A program made the translations under genes and the position numbers. From Choanephora cucurbitarum (Eukaryota > Mucoromycota > Mucoromycetes > Mucorales > Choanephoraceae): a stretch of 64,000 nt of DNA. The stretch is taken from the NCBI GenBank assembly GCA_025331435.1, contig JAIWNI010000044.1, positions 1 to 64,000 of the forward strand, given 5' to 3'. Of the stretch, positions 11,163-22,694 are shown piece by piece. Numbering within the stretch: position 1 is the first letter of the stretch; each line of letters starts with the position of its first letter. The notes under the pieces were generated by a model. The model saw only the letters and a list, made by a program, of their open reading frames with translations. It was not told the DNA's origin and did not search any database.

Positions 11163-12472
11163 ATATTCTAAACACAATTCACTATACATAATATTCTATA
11201 CATACTTGCATATAATTTAATAATAGCCCCAAAACTCACATAATTACTTTTTCTAAATTACCTTTTATGTAACATCTTACCGTTCAATACCTTTTCTAAT
11301 TACTATTGCAATGTTTTCGATGTGGAAGTTAAATCAGCTAAATAATTACAAAAAGTCCTTTGTCGCATTAAAAGCACCTACGTTGCTGCAACAATCATCA
11401 AATAAGCCAACATACAAGCAGACTATTCACTTGATTGTTTCAAGTTGAGTGAGTCTAGTAAAACCAATCACTCTTATGGAAGATATGGAGAACTGACATC
11501 TGTTAAAAAGACGTTTAAGAAGAATAGTGTATCAATCGTATTTACGTCAATGACCAACTAAGAAAACCAATGTTTAGCTGTTGAAAGTTTAGTAAACAGG
11601 CTTCATCTGATTGATTACTTCTAGTAGTGCTGCTTGCACGACATAAAGTAGATCAAACAAAGCCGATTTTTGGCATGCTAACTTATTTTGCGTTGATTCT
11701 ATTCTCATCTTGGCCTTGGTCTGTCATATTCTCTGTTGTCAAATCCTTTACTAATTAAATCAATTGAGAATTTACATAGCTTCACGTAGGGGTTATCAAG
11801 AAAGGCGGTCAACCTTAAAATAAACCAAGCAAGACGCCATTGTTATATAGCTTAAGTGAAGTCAATGCCTAACTTACTTTCCAAAAGTTAGTGTTCCACA
11901 GATTTGTTTGGGTCGTTTGCTCCTTGTATACCTCTCACTAAACTAGACAGACATCACCTTCTTCTACATGTAAGTCGGGCATATTCCATAGCAATAGCTT
12001 TATTCGCGCAACTTATTTTCACTTTAAAAGCAGGCAACTACACACTAACGAAAGCTCAATATCCAATGAGGATTGATAAGAAATCAAGCCATCATTGTTG
12101 TAATTGTTATTCAATTACAACTCTATAAGCTTATGAAATTATATTTGATGGTAGCTCATTATTGTTGCTTATTTTTATGCTTTACTTAAAGGAGAACAAT
12201 CAATCCCTGAAAATGTAGTCGCATGCTTAAAATCGTTCAACTGTGCATATTTAAATTAAGCAGAACTTTTGACCCCTTTGTTTTCGTGTGCATTTAATCA
12301 AAGTCTTAAGTTGTAAACACTGTTTGTAGTTATGCACAAAAAATTGCTTATCTTCTCTATAGGATATAGGAGTTAAGTATTTCTTTTTGTTGTTTCCACT
12401 TTTTTCTTTTTGCTCCTTCTTCTGTTTTGCTTTTCCTTTGATCTTTTGTTTTTTTTTTTTGGAAAAGGAAAC
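11163..12472. other. Intergenic, no gene seen
   Basis: About 1.3 kb of A/T-rich DNA between the low-complexity protein and the first VTC-like gene. The last ~100 bp are strongly T/C-rich (12380-12460), a typical fungal core-promoter or leader composition. No other feature recognised. Confidence 0.5.
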
Positions 12473-14671
12473 ATGAAATTCGGTCAGTATCTTCACGAAC
12501 AATTGTATTCGCCATGGAAAGAGAACTACATAGATTATGACACACTCAAGTACTTTCTAAAATATAAGCAAGAGCAGCCTCAAGGCTGGACGCATATAGA
12601 TGAAGCATATTTTGCAAACACTCTTCTTATTGCTGAACTCAGTAAAATACATACTTTTTTTGAACTACAGTTGGGAAAGATAAGAGAAGCAGAAAGCAGA
12701 AGGAACTTGATTTCTTACATCAAGCTGAATGCTACCGGATTTCAAAAGATCTTGAAGAAGCACGACAAATGGACAGGCATCAATCTGTCATCTAGTGTAC
12801 ACTTTTGCGACATAAGCAACCAATTCGAGAGCCTTGTAAAGAAAATCAATGATATTACTTTAGATGATCAACGCAAAATGACACAGTATTGGATACATCC
12901 TGAAGATATAGTCAAAGTCCAAACAATCTTACTCTTTCACTTGCGCGCATCAGTACAACAGCAGTTGACCAACACTGTTTATTTTGATGACCAAAATAAT
13001 TTCCCTTGTTACTTACAACAGATTAAAAGAATAAACAATGGACATGCTTTAAGTGCCAAATGGTAAGACTCTCTTGATAATAATACTTCTTCGTTGTTAA
13101 CGCGTAGAAAATCAGGGTTGGTGCATTGATGCCTGAGACGACGGTAACCCTATGGCATGAGATTTACGACTATCCATGGACGTATAAAAATGAAATGCCA
13201 TTCAGACAGAGCGAGTGCCTGCAGTATAATCAGCTCATTCTTGGTATAGAAGAGAAGAAAGAAAAAATGTTGACACAAGATATCTGCGAATACATACAAA
13301 CAGAAAACATGAGACCAACGCTTAAATACTCTCGTATGTGCACTGAATACAATCAATCGCAAAAATCCTTGAGAGTCGTTTTAAACGAAGACATACTGCT
13401 TACAGAAGAATGTGAACTGACCCGAGTCTCACTCACAAAAGACTCAGTCAAACAATTCAACTTTCCTTATGCTCTATTAGAGGTTGAAATAGACACAGCA
13501 GTGGTCAACTTACCTGACTGGCTTATCCAGCTAATTGAAAATCAACTGGTTTACGAAGTTCCATTTTTCTCGATTTATCTGCACGGAATCTCACACTTTT
13601 ATAAGGAGAGAGTTTTATTACTTCCTTGGTGGCTAGAGGATCTAAAATCAGATTTCCGAAAAAAGTTATATTATAACCAAATACCTCTAGCAGCATCGAA
13701 CTATGCACCACTATCAAACTTGGAAAGCCGGCAAAGCAACTTTCACATTGTTGTAAATTCTTCTCCTCACCACAATCAATTAAATTCAATAAACATGGAC
13801 CCTCAAGCCTTTGGTGAAGACAAAACTTTTGTTGGTATGAAGCGAAAATGCACGCTTTAGCAATTATTGTCTAACCGAAAAGATTATAGATCAACATAAG
13901 CACAATAGTTTTTTTCAGCGAGCTGCGATAAACTATGAAAGCAAGTTCATGCTTAGCGACAAGCTCATGACTAATTTGAAATCAATGAAGCATGACCTTG
14001 ATTTATATCGTCAAGAATTAAATACTCAATACAGTGACAACATGAGTATGACAGTATGGTTACGAGCAAAGTTGACAAATAACAAATCAATTCTTTTCCC
14101 TGAGCACCTGACAGTGGAGAAACCTAAAAAGAAAAAGGTTGAACCCAAAATGTTTTTTAGTAACGAGCGAACTTTCATCAATTGGCTTCAATTTTCCGCT
14201 CTTCTGTTGACCGTTTCCTTAGGTTTAATCAACTTCGGTGATCGTGTGTCTAAAGCAAGTGGTGCTTTTTTTATCATTATTTCTATGATTTTAGCTTTTT
14301 ACGCTCAATTACGCTTTCAGTATAGATCATGGCAAATACAGTACCGAAGTAGTTCTAGATTTGATGATATCTATGGTCCTGCTGTCTTATGCTTTGTTCT
14401 TATCATTGCACTGTTTGTCAACCTAGGGTTGCGCATTAACCAGCCTATCCCCTCTAATCCTAGCCCTTTCTCTTATAATGTCACTTCGAGCAACAATATA
14501 ACAATTCCGCATCATTCAAGCAATCCTGAGCAACCTGCAACTAAAACTGATAGACATATAGCAGATAAGCACAGCACAACACGAATTCCAGATGCATCAA
14601 TAAGTACCAAAAGTGCTACACCTATAAAGAAAAAAAACAAAGAAGAAGACGAGGATGAAGATGAAGACTAG
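12473..14671 (+). CDS. SPX-VTC protein, divergent paralogue (Vtc2/3-like, probably non-catalytic)
   Basis: Exons 12473-13062, 13116-13834, 13890-14671; both introns GT-AG, the second with a perfect CTAAC branch site. Product about 696 residues. Residues 1-150 are an SPX domain (MKFGQYLHEQLYSPWKENYIDYD; KILKKHDKWTG is the inositol-pyrophosphate-sensing lysine cluster). Residues ~195-440 resemble the VTC polymerase tunnel domain (FPYALLEVEI, VYEVPFF, YLHGISHFY, LLPWWLEDL). Three VTC1-type membrane segments follow after MFFSNERTFINWLQFSALLLTV, about 535-555, 560-580 and 600-620. An unusual Ser/Thr-rich tail ends in an EDEDEDED run. Where active Vtc4-type proteins have FVERKTH this protein reads TLWHEIYD, and the lysine of the FSKYLHG motif is Ile (FSIYLHG). 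It is therefore likely an accessory subunit of the vacuolar transporter chaperone complex. ATG 12473 is chosen because the SPX domain begins there. Confidence 0.88.
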
Positions 14672-16353
14672 GTCTATATTATATCATTAATTTTGTGTAT
14701 TTCAATTCATGAAATAGACTGCAAACATAAACTTCAGAATCGAGCAGCTGAACCACACAGGCTACAAGCCTATCAAACTTGTTATACACACATGTAGTTC
14801 TAATTCCTTTTTGTACATCAACATTTTATTGTAATTGTGTCTTCACACTAGTACACTCGAGATTATAGCGCTATTTTTAAAATTAAACATACCGATTAAA
14901 GCAAATATAGAATTTGCTATCCTTGATCCAACTTTTGAGTAAATATTTGCTTACTTTCCTGCTGTCAAATCTTTCTTCGCTCTATGCTTAAAGAAACAGA
15001 GTAAAAGACAATTAGAATCAATAAACAAAAGAGCTATACGTTTACCTGTCTTGTGTTAGGAGCAAGGTGGCATTCCTTGTATAACAGAAATTACCAGGAA
15101 ACCAAATAGTATCTTTATAAGTTCATAGCAAAGTACAGAATGTAAAGCAGTAGTTTTTCTTTATATTTGCGTCTGAAGGAATAGAACATTGTGCTGGTTT
15201 TTGTTATGCTCTACTCTACTTGATGTTTGCTTTTGTTTTATTTTAGGCGCTATTCCTATTATGTCAATTGTTTTACTTCGTTTGATTGTATCACCCGAGT
15301 CTTTTATATTGATACTATGAATCATTTGTTGCTTCCATAACAAACCGCTATTATCTTTCTTTCTAATATCTTTCTTGTAGAACTAACAAAAAACGATGTA
15401 GCCCAAATAATTAATTTCTTTCGTCTTCCTTCTGTCTTCTCTTCTGCATTCATTTGTTTTACATATCATCTTTTTCCCTAAATCTTCTTTGAGCATCAAA
15501 GGCTGAGTTAACAGATTTGAGGATACACAAAACTTTAATTGTCAAAAATCAGGGATTGGGCACCTGATATGCTGTATTTAACAGTACAGTAGCTTGGAAT
15601 TGTGCATGTTGTCGAGAGAAAACCTAAGAGATTATTTCTTTTAGTTCCTTGTCAGTCTGACAGTAAAGCCTATAAAGCCGAAATGCGTAAACTATCGCTC
15701 TCCGAACTAATTCTGAATGCCAGGCGATAACACAACAAACCTGAGACTCTTGTATGTAGCAGCTTAAATAATAACAAAACTTTCTTGCATCGAATAGAAG
15801 CTTGCTAAAAGGAGCAAGATCTTCATACTTTGAATGAAATATGAGTTTGATTTGTTGATGCTTGATTCATTTTTGACTGGTGGTTGATCCTATACTAAGA
15901 AAATTGATTGGTGTTGGCCGAAAATAGCTTCAGTTATGGATGAACCCTCCGCTTAATTTATTTTTGGAATCAAGCGTGAGGTCTAGTGGGTCAACACAAA
16001 ACGTTACACCAGTAGTGACACTATCAGAAAAAAGTTGATATGTACGACTCTGAAAGCCGAGCTACATACTCAATGAATTCAGAGTCCAAATGATGTCAAT
16101 ATCATGTTTACGTACTTCATTACATGGTCTATTTAATTAGGCATATATTAAGTGTAGGATTTTATTTATTCACCAGAAGTGGGAAGACGACAATAAGACT
16201 ATGAGTATGAGGCAGGTTAGTTAAATAGCAAAAAAAAAAAAATCTGCTTTACTAAGATCTATGGTATGTCTCTCGAATGTTGTACCACGTATTGATATAC
16301 CTTCAAATTTTTTTTCCAAGTTCATTTCCTCTTCTTCCTCTTTTCTTAGTCAA
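14672..16353. other. Intergenic between the two VTC genes
   Basis: About 1.7 kb, A/T-rich, with no supported gene. The last ~60 bp before ATG 16354 are T/C-rich. An in-frame upstream ATG at 16261 would add 31 residues without homology to SPX proteins. Confidence 0.5.
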
Positions 16354-18642
16354 ATGAAGTTTGCTCAGGAACTGAACCAAAACATATTTCCACCTTGGAG
16401 ATTATCTTATGTCGCCTACGACATACTGAAGCAAGAGCTCAAATCTAGACAGCTTGAACATGGTTGGACTTCTAGGGATGAGGATGATTTTGTTGATCTT
16501 TTGGATAATGAACTTTCCAAAGTTTATGACTTTGTTAATGCCAAGTTATCTGAAATAGATGCAAGAATTTTGTATTGTGAAAGAACAATTCAAACGCTTA
16601 AAAAGAACCCGACAATGAATTCTCAAAGAAACTACAAAATAATGGATGAAGCACTGACAGATGTTTTGTTTGACGTCAACGACCTTTCCAAGTTTACAAG
16701 AATCAATTACACAGCCATACAAAAGATATTGAAGAAGCATGATCGATGGACAGGTCTTGATTTAAAACAAGAGTATGTTGCCAAACTTAGAGAAAAACCC
16801 TTAGATAAGCAGCGGTTTGATGTAGCTATTGTGTACATTTCTGCACTTCATGATATATGCCGTAACAATGGAGAGCAATCACCTGGTAACAGCGCTTCTG
16901 GTGGCGACCAAAATGCTTTTGAGCGCGCTACTGCCAAATACTGGATCCATCCTGACAATGTAACCGAAGTAAAAGCGATCATTATGCTGCATTTGCCTGT
17001 TTTGGTTTTCAATAAAGAGAAAAAATATGAGTCAGAAGATTCAGCAGTATCCAGTGTTTATTTCGATAACTCAGATTTGGATCTATATACCGGACGCCTT
17101 CAGAGAGATGAAATGGCGGAGGCTATTCGATTTCGATGGTAGGTTTTTTGTACATTTTTAAGCAAAACATTAAAATTTTTCAAGGTATGGTCCCTGTCAC
17201 ACTAAAGACATTTTTGTTGAACGCAAAACGCATCATGCAACATGGATGAACGGTGCCTCGGTAAAGGATAGATTTCGCATCAGGGAAGATCAAGTGAATG
17301 CATTCGTTTCAGGAGAATTTACAGCAGATCAAATTGTGGAAGAGATGCAAGCTAAAGGCAAATCAAGTGCAGATGTTATCAAAGATACTCACTTTATTAG
17401 TTCAGGCGTTCAAAAGTCTTTACAAGAAAAAAACTTGGAGCCTGTTCTACGTGTCTTCTACAATAGAACAGCATTTCAATTACCTAACTCCCAGAAGCTT
17501 CGCCTCTCGCTAGATACAGATTTAACATTTGTTCGTGAGGATCATTTCGATGAGACACAACGTCGACGAAACAACAACTGGAGACGTACAGACGTAGGCA
17601 TCGATAGCCCTTTTGAATATCTTCCTGAAAAAGAAATATTACGCTTCCCTTATGCTGTCTTAGAGACTAAGCTGCAAACACATTTGGGACAGGAACCACC
17701 AGCATGGCTCACTTCGTTAATTGAGAGTCACTTGGTTCATGAAGTACCTCGCTTCTCCAAATACCTCCATGGCGCCTCTCATTTCTATACTAGTCGGTTA
17801 GCTTTATTGCCTTGGTGGCTGTCAGAACTCAAGAACGATATCCGTAAGCCTAGAGCCGAAAACAGTGGTCTGACTCGTTCTCTTAGCTTCAAGCCTCTTA
17901 TTGATGGTCGTTATCGTCGCGCTATGATCGAACAAAAACAGCAAAGCAATATCGAATCTGTCTTGGAAAGAGATGAAAAAGAGCCAGAAGTGGATCGACG
18001 TAGATCTGACTCTATCGACGAAGAAACAAAGCTTGCTTTACGACCTTTGATGAACAAATCTGAAGATTTCACACTTATTGATTTTAGCACAAGCTCGCCA
18101 ATTGCAAGAAACGATAGCCCTTCGAAATCACCTCTTTTGCGTTCCCCTTTAAGCCAATCGACAGCGATCAACGAGAAAATTAATGAAAATAGTTTTTCAG
18201 GAAAAAGCAAAGAAAACTTAGGCCAACCAGTTGATATTGAAAAAGGCGAAAAGAAGAAGAAAGTCAAGGGTAAGGACCCTAAGACTTTTTTTGCAAATGA
18301 GCGTACTTTCCTTTCTTGGCTACAGTTCTGTGCTTTGTTACTGACAGTTGCACTCAACTTGCTAAACTTTGGTGACAGTGTATCTCGTATAGTTGGTGGT
18401 GTGTTTATAGGTTTAGCTGGCGGTGTGGCTATTTATGCTCTCTATCGATTTGAGAAGCGTTCATGGTAATTTAATTGATACAAATTTTAAGGAAAGAACA
18501 ATGATAAGCTAATTGAATGTTTTATAATAGGATGATCAACCGAAGATCAGATGGCCGTTATGATGATATCTGGGGTCCTGCTGTTCTTTGCGCATTGCTG
18601 GTTGCAGCTATCATTGTAAATTTCTATCTACGTTTCTCCTAA
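16354..18642 (+). CDS. Vtc4-like polyphosphate polymerase (SPX-VTC-membrane)
   Basis: Exons 16354-17138, 17185-18465, 18531-18642 give 725 residues, close to yeast Vtc4 (about 720). SPX domain 1-~200 starts [23 protein letters not shown] and contains [11 protein letters not shown]. The catalytic tunnel domain has IFVERKTH (residues ~271-278), [32 protein letters not shown] and FSKYLHG, the basic and acidic residues that bind the growing polyphosphate chain and metal. Three C-terminal helices (about 639-658, 666-685, 703-721) follow [18 protein letters not shown]. The family makes inorganic polyphosphate from ATP and translocates it into the vacuole, with SPX sensing inositol pyrophosphates. 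It lies in tandem, same strand, 1.7 kb after the divergent paralogue, so a local duplication is likely. The third intron-exon junction restores the last transmembrane helix. Confidence 0.93.
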
Positions 18643-19590
18643 TACTAATATCGTGAATATATCCCCTACATTATATAATAATATAGCAGCGGCTTGTTGA
18701 CCAACTATAAAAAGTGTAAATAAATATATGCATACATTGTCTAATTCTTTGTTTATTTATGAAGCCTGTCTATTCCAAAACGTAGTAGTGTGACTTTCTG
18801 TCGAAATGAACTTTTGTTGATTGATTTACTTCAATGTGAGTTCATTATAGGCGACTTATTTATACTGTGTATAAAGAAACTTAAGTATTACAATAGTGTT
18901 GAGCAATACATACCAACTATCTGCTCCTTTGACAATTATTGAAGAAGCTCCAATAACAGGTCGTGCAAACATAGCTAAGCGTATGCGCGCATTTGCTTCA
19001 AATACAGCAAATGAATACTTAATCCCGTATAGTTGTAGAACCATATTTCTCTTTAAGACAGATTTTAGAGAAATCTGGATTTGGATTTTTTTGTATCACT
19101 GAAACCAAATCAAAAAGAGAAATTTAATAAAGTATACACTTTTTACAAAAAAAAAAAAAGAGAAATCACATACACTTTTTACAAAAAAAAAAAGAGAGAA
19201 ATTACTGTGCTGGTGTGTTGACATGAGCTTGTTTTGACAGAAGCGTATAGGTTGTGCGCATATTGGTTTCGACACTTTACAGGATCCAAGCATCTTCTAT
19301 GGTTAGTGAATAGAATGTTAAGAAAACTTATGCGGTTCTGTTCATAAACTGATAAAAGCTTTCATTGTTGCAAAAGAAATTTACTTCTCAGCATGCAGAA
19401 TACAGCTTGTGTTTAGTCCTGATATTCCAAAAGCAAGCGATTTGAACAGAAACATTGGGACCAAAAAGACAATGATGTGCAAGAAGTACTAAGCTTATTT
19501 TATCACATTAGAGATCCGCTGTCAAGCTCTCTCTTTTTTTTTTCGTAATCGTTACTCTTTTCTTTTTTGCATAATTATTTTTTGTCCAGT
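18643..19590. other. Intergenic, with a short tandem duplication
   Basis: No gene recognised. Contains the A-rich duplicated segment described at 19112-19200. The segment 19540-19590 ends TTTTTTGTCCAG immediately before the next ATG, which could be a 5'-UTR splice acceptor or just a pyrimidine-rich leader. Confidence 0.45.
19112..19200. repeat. Two-copy tandem repeat, ~40 bp unit
   Basis: AGAGAAAT...TACACTTTTTAC followed by a run of A's is present twice in direct succession (first unit about 19116-19158, second about 19159-19196). Differences are a small indel and a few substitutions. Looks like slippage or duplication at A-tracts. Confidence 0.6.
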
Positions 19591-20855
19591 ATGGCTCTTC
19601 GTGACAGAAAGGTTCGCCATAAACCCCTCCATAATAGGACCAAATATCTTCGGCCAGATACTTCAAACAACGAAATAACTTTGACTAATAAATGGCATCC
19701 TATAGAAAGGATCCTTTCTCTTCTTGGCTACTGCTTGGGTAAAACAATGAATCTATCATTTCCCCTCTTCCTTTTTTTTTGGACTATTGAATATTCAAGC
19801 TTTCTATCTCTCTCTATCGCTTTGACTTTTTAGATGTATTGATGATGGCTTTGACCATATTGAAGCCTCTTTTTTCTCTATTTGCAGCAGTTGCAATTTG
19901 TGTGGGATTAGCAAGTCTTGCCTACCAATATTGCCATGACCTCATACTGGATACGGTTTGCCCTGTGACTTTTTTAAGCTCACACATTCCTGCCTGCAAA
20001 GACTACGATTCTTCTGTTCCCGACTTCACTCACTTCATAAAGCTGCAAGAATCGCTCTACGATGGTATGCTTCAGTCTAATGCAGATTCAATATCTGCTT
20101 TGGAGCTCAAGCAAGTGGAACTCGCTACACGCGATCTTCAGGTGATGATCAAGTACTCTAATCTTATGAACCACGATCTATTAGATTCTAAACTAGGTGA
20201 CTACATTACTCGCTCACGTCGATTCGGGCGAGACATACAAAGCCTCCAAGCGCAGACAAGAGGTGTTATCGATAACCTGATCACCTACAATACGTATACC
20301 CTACGAAGATTGTCCGAATTTAATTCTAGACGTTCAAGTCGACAAGATTTAAGAGCATTATATGAATATGCCATGACTTTGGTTGAGAAAGAGGCCAAGA
20401 GACTCATCTTGACGATCGAAAAAGCACAAGGATCACTTGATTCACTAGAAGAAGATCTGTACTCTATTCACGAAATCTCAATACAAGAGCAAGTCTATCA
20501 AAGAAAGGAAAAGCCAAATGTCTTTCAGGACTTGGTCAACAAGGTATCAGGAAAAGGACTGCGTCGACCCTTAGTGGAAGAAAATTTGGCTTTATTGGTC
20601 AAATTCGATTTGCAGAGAAGTAAGGCAGCACAACGCTTGATGATCATGTTAGATCGTATGGAAGCATTTCAAATGGATCTCGAAGAACTTCGCTCTCAAG
20701 TCATAGCACCTATTCTTGTACCTGATACTATACCACTTGAAATGCATATTGAAAATATTGGGAAGGCAATTGAACGACTCAAATCAGGCAAAGTTATTGC
20801 CTGGGAGGATCCACAGCCAACTAAAAGCATTGAGAGTTTTGCTTCTTCTACGTAA
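19591..20855 (+). CDS. Membrane-anchored coiled-coil protein of unknown function
   Basis: Two exons, 19591-19738 and 19834-20855 (intron 95 nt, GTAAAA...TTTTTAG), giving about 389 residues. A basic N-terminus (RDRKVRHKPLHNRTKYLR) precedes a long hydrophobic region, roughly residues 40-82 (ILSLLGYCL...LKPLFSLFAAVAICVGLASLAYQY), which could form one long or two closely spaced membrane helices. The remaining ~300 residues are helical and charged with heptad-like stretches (LELKQVELATRDLQVMIKY; KEAKRLILTIEKAQGSLDSLEEDL), so probably a coiled-coil domain facing one compartment. No catalytic motif is visible. An in-frame ATG at 19567 would add eight residues. I do not recognise the family; membrane tethering or organelle-shape functions are possible but unsupported. 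Confidence 0.8.
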
Positions 20856-20927
20856 TAAATAATAGGAAAAGGAATTTCCTCTTTTTTTTTTTCTTTTATT
20901 CTTTTTTTGTTTTTTTTGTTTTTTCAA

Positions 20928-22622
20928 ATGAGCCGAACACTAACAAAGACGGTTGCCATTTCAGGGTATTGTAGAGCCCTACGTAGTTCAAATAAACATA
21001 TCTTTCGTTTTATTACTCCTAGTCTCTTTGTGCCCACTGAACGCTTTTGCCAACAAAGTAAGATCAACTTGCTAAACTTTCAACAAAAATGTTCGAACAG
21101 CACGATCTCACATCAGTCAAATGAGATCCTGCAAGATCAAGCACTGGGCGATTGTCCTGGTTGTGGTGCACCCTTTCAGAAATCGAGTCCTCACAAACCA
21201 GGGTACTTGGTAGATCGCTTGGTTAATTCAAGCAGGAAACAAAAGAAAACACAGAACAAAAGTTTTTCGGACAAAGACTATCAAACAGCACTTGAGGAGC
21301 TTGATCCTGAAACTCGTGCGTTACTTGAGGGTCCTGAGCTAGAACAACAGGCATCAGTTGGATTTGAAGAAACTCAAAAGTCAGACCGAGCAGTATGTCA
21401 ACGCTGCTATGCCCTTCAACACCACAATGTGCCTACCACCGAGTCTGGTCCTGACTTTTTAAGGGCTTCTCAACAATACGGATCTTTGGAGTTTCTCAAA
21501 ACAAAGCGTGACCCTTTAGTAGTTGCTGTTCTAGATGTGTCTGATATGCCTGCATCACTAGGTCATTTGCCTGAGCTTTTAGCCAAAAATCCCGGTGCTC
21601 GAGTCATGATAGCCGCGAACAAGATAGACATTCTGCCTGCCTCTGCTAGACGACATGAGCAACGCATAAGAGATTGGATTGTCCATCATGTAAAGTCATT
21701 AGGTCTGCCGACTCAACAAATAAGCTCAGTGACGTTGATTAGCGCCAAAAAAGGTTGGGGAATCCCAACATTGATGCGCAAAATGGACAGAGAAAGAAGA
21801 CCGACGGATGATATTTATCTCGTGGGCTGTACGAACGTAGGTAAATCAGCCTTGGTCAATCAGTTTATGTCTCAAATCAGAGGTACACTTGATTCAGCAG
21901 GACGTCAACTAAAAGCTCAATTAAAATCAAAATACAAAATCACAAGTTCAGCTGTGCCTGGTACAACTATGGGCACGATTAGAGTCCCTTTGCATGCATT
22001 GGGAATGAGTGATCATAGCGAGGGTTGGGAAAAGAAACGTTTTGTAACACGAGAGCGATACCTTGTCGATACACCTGGTATTATTAATGATCAGCAGTTG
22101 ATCCATCTACTGCCTTATGATGAGCAAAAAAGAATTGTCAATCAAAAAGAATTCAATCCCGTCACCTTCAAGCTTGAGCCAGGCAAATCCTTGGTCTTGA
22201 AGCCTCTTGTCCGCATTGACCTACTGGAATCCAGCAATCCTGTTCTGTTTACTATATTTAGTCCCCTCGCACCCCATTTGACAAGGACTGAAAAACTACC
22301 TGCAGCACAAGCATTGGAACCAAGTCATGCCCGGCTCATCAAAGATGAGCGTGTAGTCAAGATGGACTTGTTAGAACCTCTTGATGAAATTATAAGAGTG
22401 CGAGGTATACATCCATCGCATGCCTCTGTAGATTTTAGTTTTGCTGGTGTTGGATGGGTCTCTCTGACAGGTGAATTTGAGAGAGCTAAATTCCGTCTTT
22501 GGTTACCTAGAAATGCAGATCCATACCAGGTATTTAAGTTGCGCGATCCGCCTTTCTTACCATATGAATATAAGGGTTCTATTCGCAAGTTTTTTGGATC
22601 TGGTGAAAGAACACGCAGATAA
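20928..22622 (+). CDS. GEP3: Mitochondrial circularly permuted GTPase (Gep3/YqeH type)
   Basis: Single exon, 564 residues from ATG 20928 (an in-frame ATG at 20907 sits in the T-rich leader). The N-terminal ~40 residues are basic with hydroxylated residues, consistent with a mitochondrial presequence. A zinc-binding module is formed by CPGCG (about residue 75) and CQRC (about 156). The GTPase motifs are permuted: NKID (G4, about 231-234) precedes the P-loop GCTNVGKS (G1, about 300-307), then PGTT (G2 region) and DTPG (G3, about 380-383). That order plus the zinc module defines the YqeH/NOA1/Gep3 family, which acts in assembly of the small ribosomal subunit; yeast Gep3 (Mtg3) is mitochondrial. 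The C-terminal domain (VDFSFAGVGWVSLTG) is also typical. The next gene, on the opposite strand, ends 72 bp after the stop. Confidence 0.9.
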   Translation: MSRTLTKTVAISGYCRALRSSNKHIFRFITPSLFVPTERFCQQSKINLLNFQQKCSNSTISHQSNEILQDQALGDCPGCGAPFQKSSPHKPGYLVDRLVNSSRKQKKTQNKSFSDKDYQTALEELDPETRALLEGPELEQQASVGFEETQKSDRAVCQRCYALQHHNVPTTESGPDFLRASQQYGSLEFLKTKRDPLVVAVLDVSDMPASLGHLPELLAKNPGARVMIAANKIDILPASARRHEQRIRDWIVHHVKSLGLPTQQISSVTLISAKKGWGIPTLMRKMDRERRPTDDIYLVGCTNVGKSALVNQFMSQIRGTLDSAGRQLKAQLKSKYKITSSAVPGTTMGTIRVPLHALGMSDHSEGWEKKRFVTRERYLVDTPGIINDQQLIHLLPYDEQKRIVNQKEFNPVTFKLEPGKSLVLKPLVRIDLLESSNPVLFTIFSPLAPHLTRTEKLPAAQALEPSHARLIKDERVVKMDLLEPLDEIIRVRGIHPSHASVDFSFAGVGWVSLTGEFERAKFRLWLPRNADPYQVFKLRDPPFLPYEYKGSIRKFFGSGERTRR

Positions 22623-22694
22623 TAAAAAATACATACATATGCGCAAATTTGTTGATAAATACATTCAGAAAAGAAAAGTGAAGTAATTATCTTA

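Noticed and set aside
17911..18357. 148-codon minus-strand ORF
   Set aside because: Antisense shadow of the Vtc4-like exon 2.
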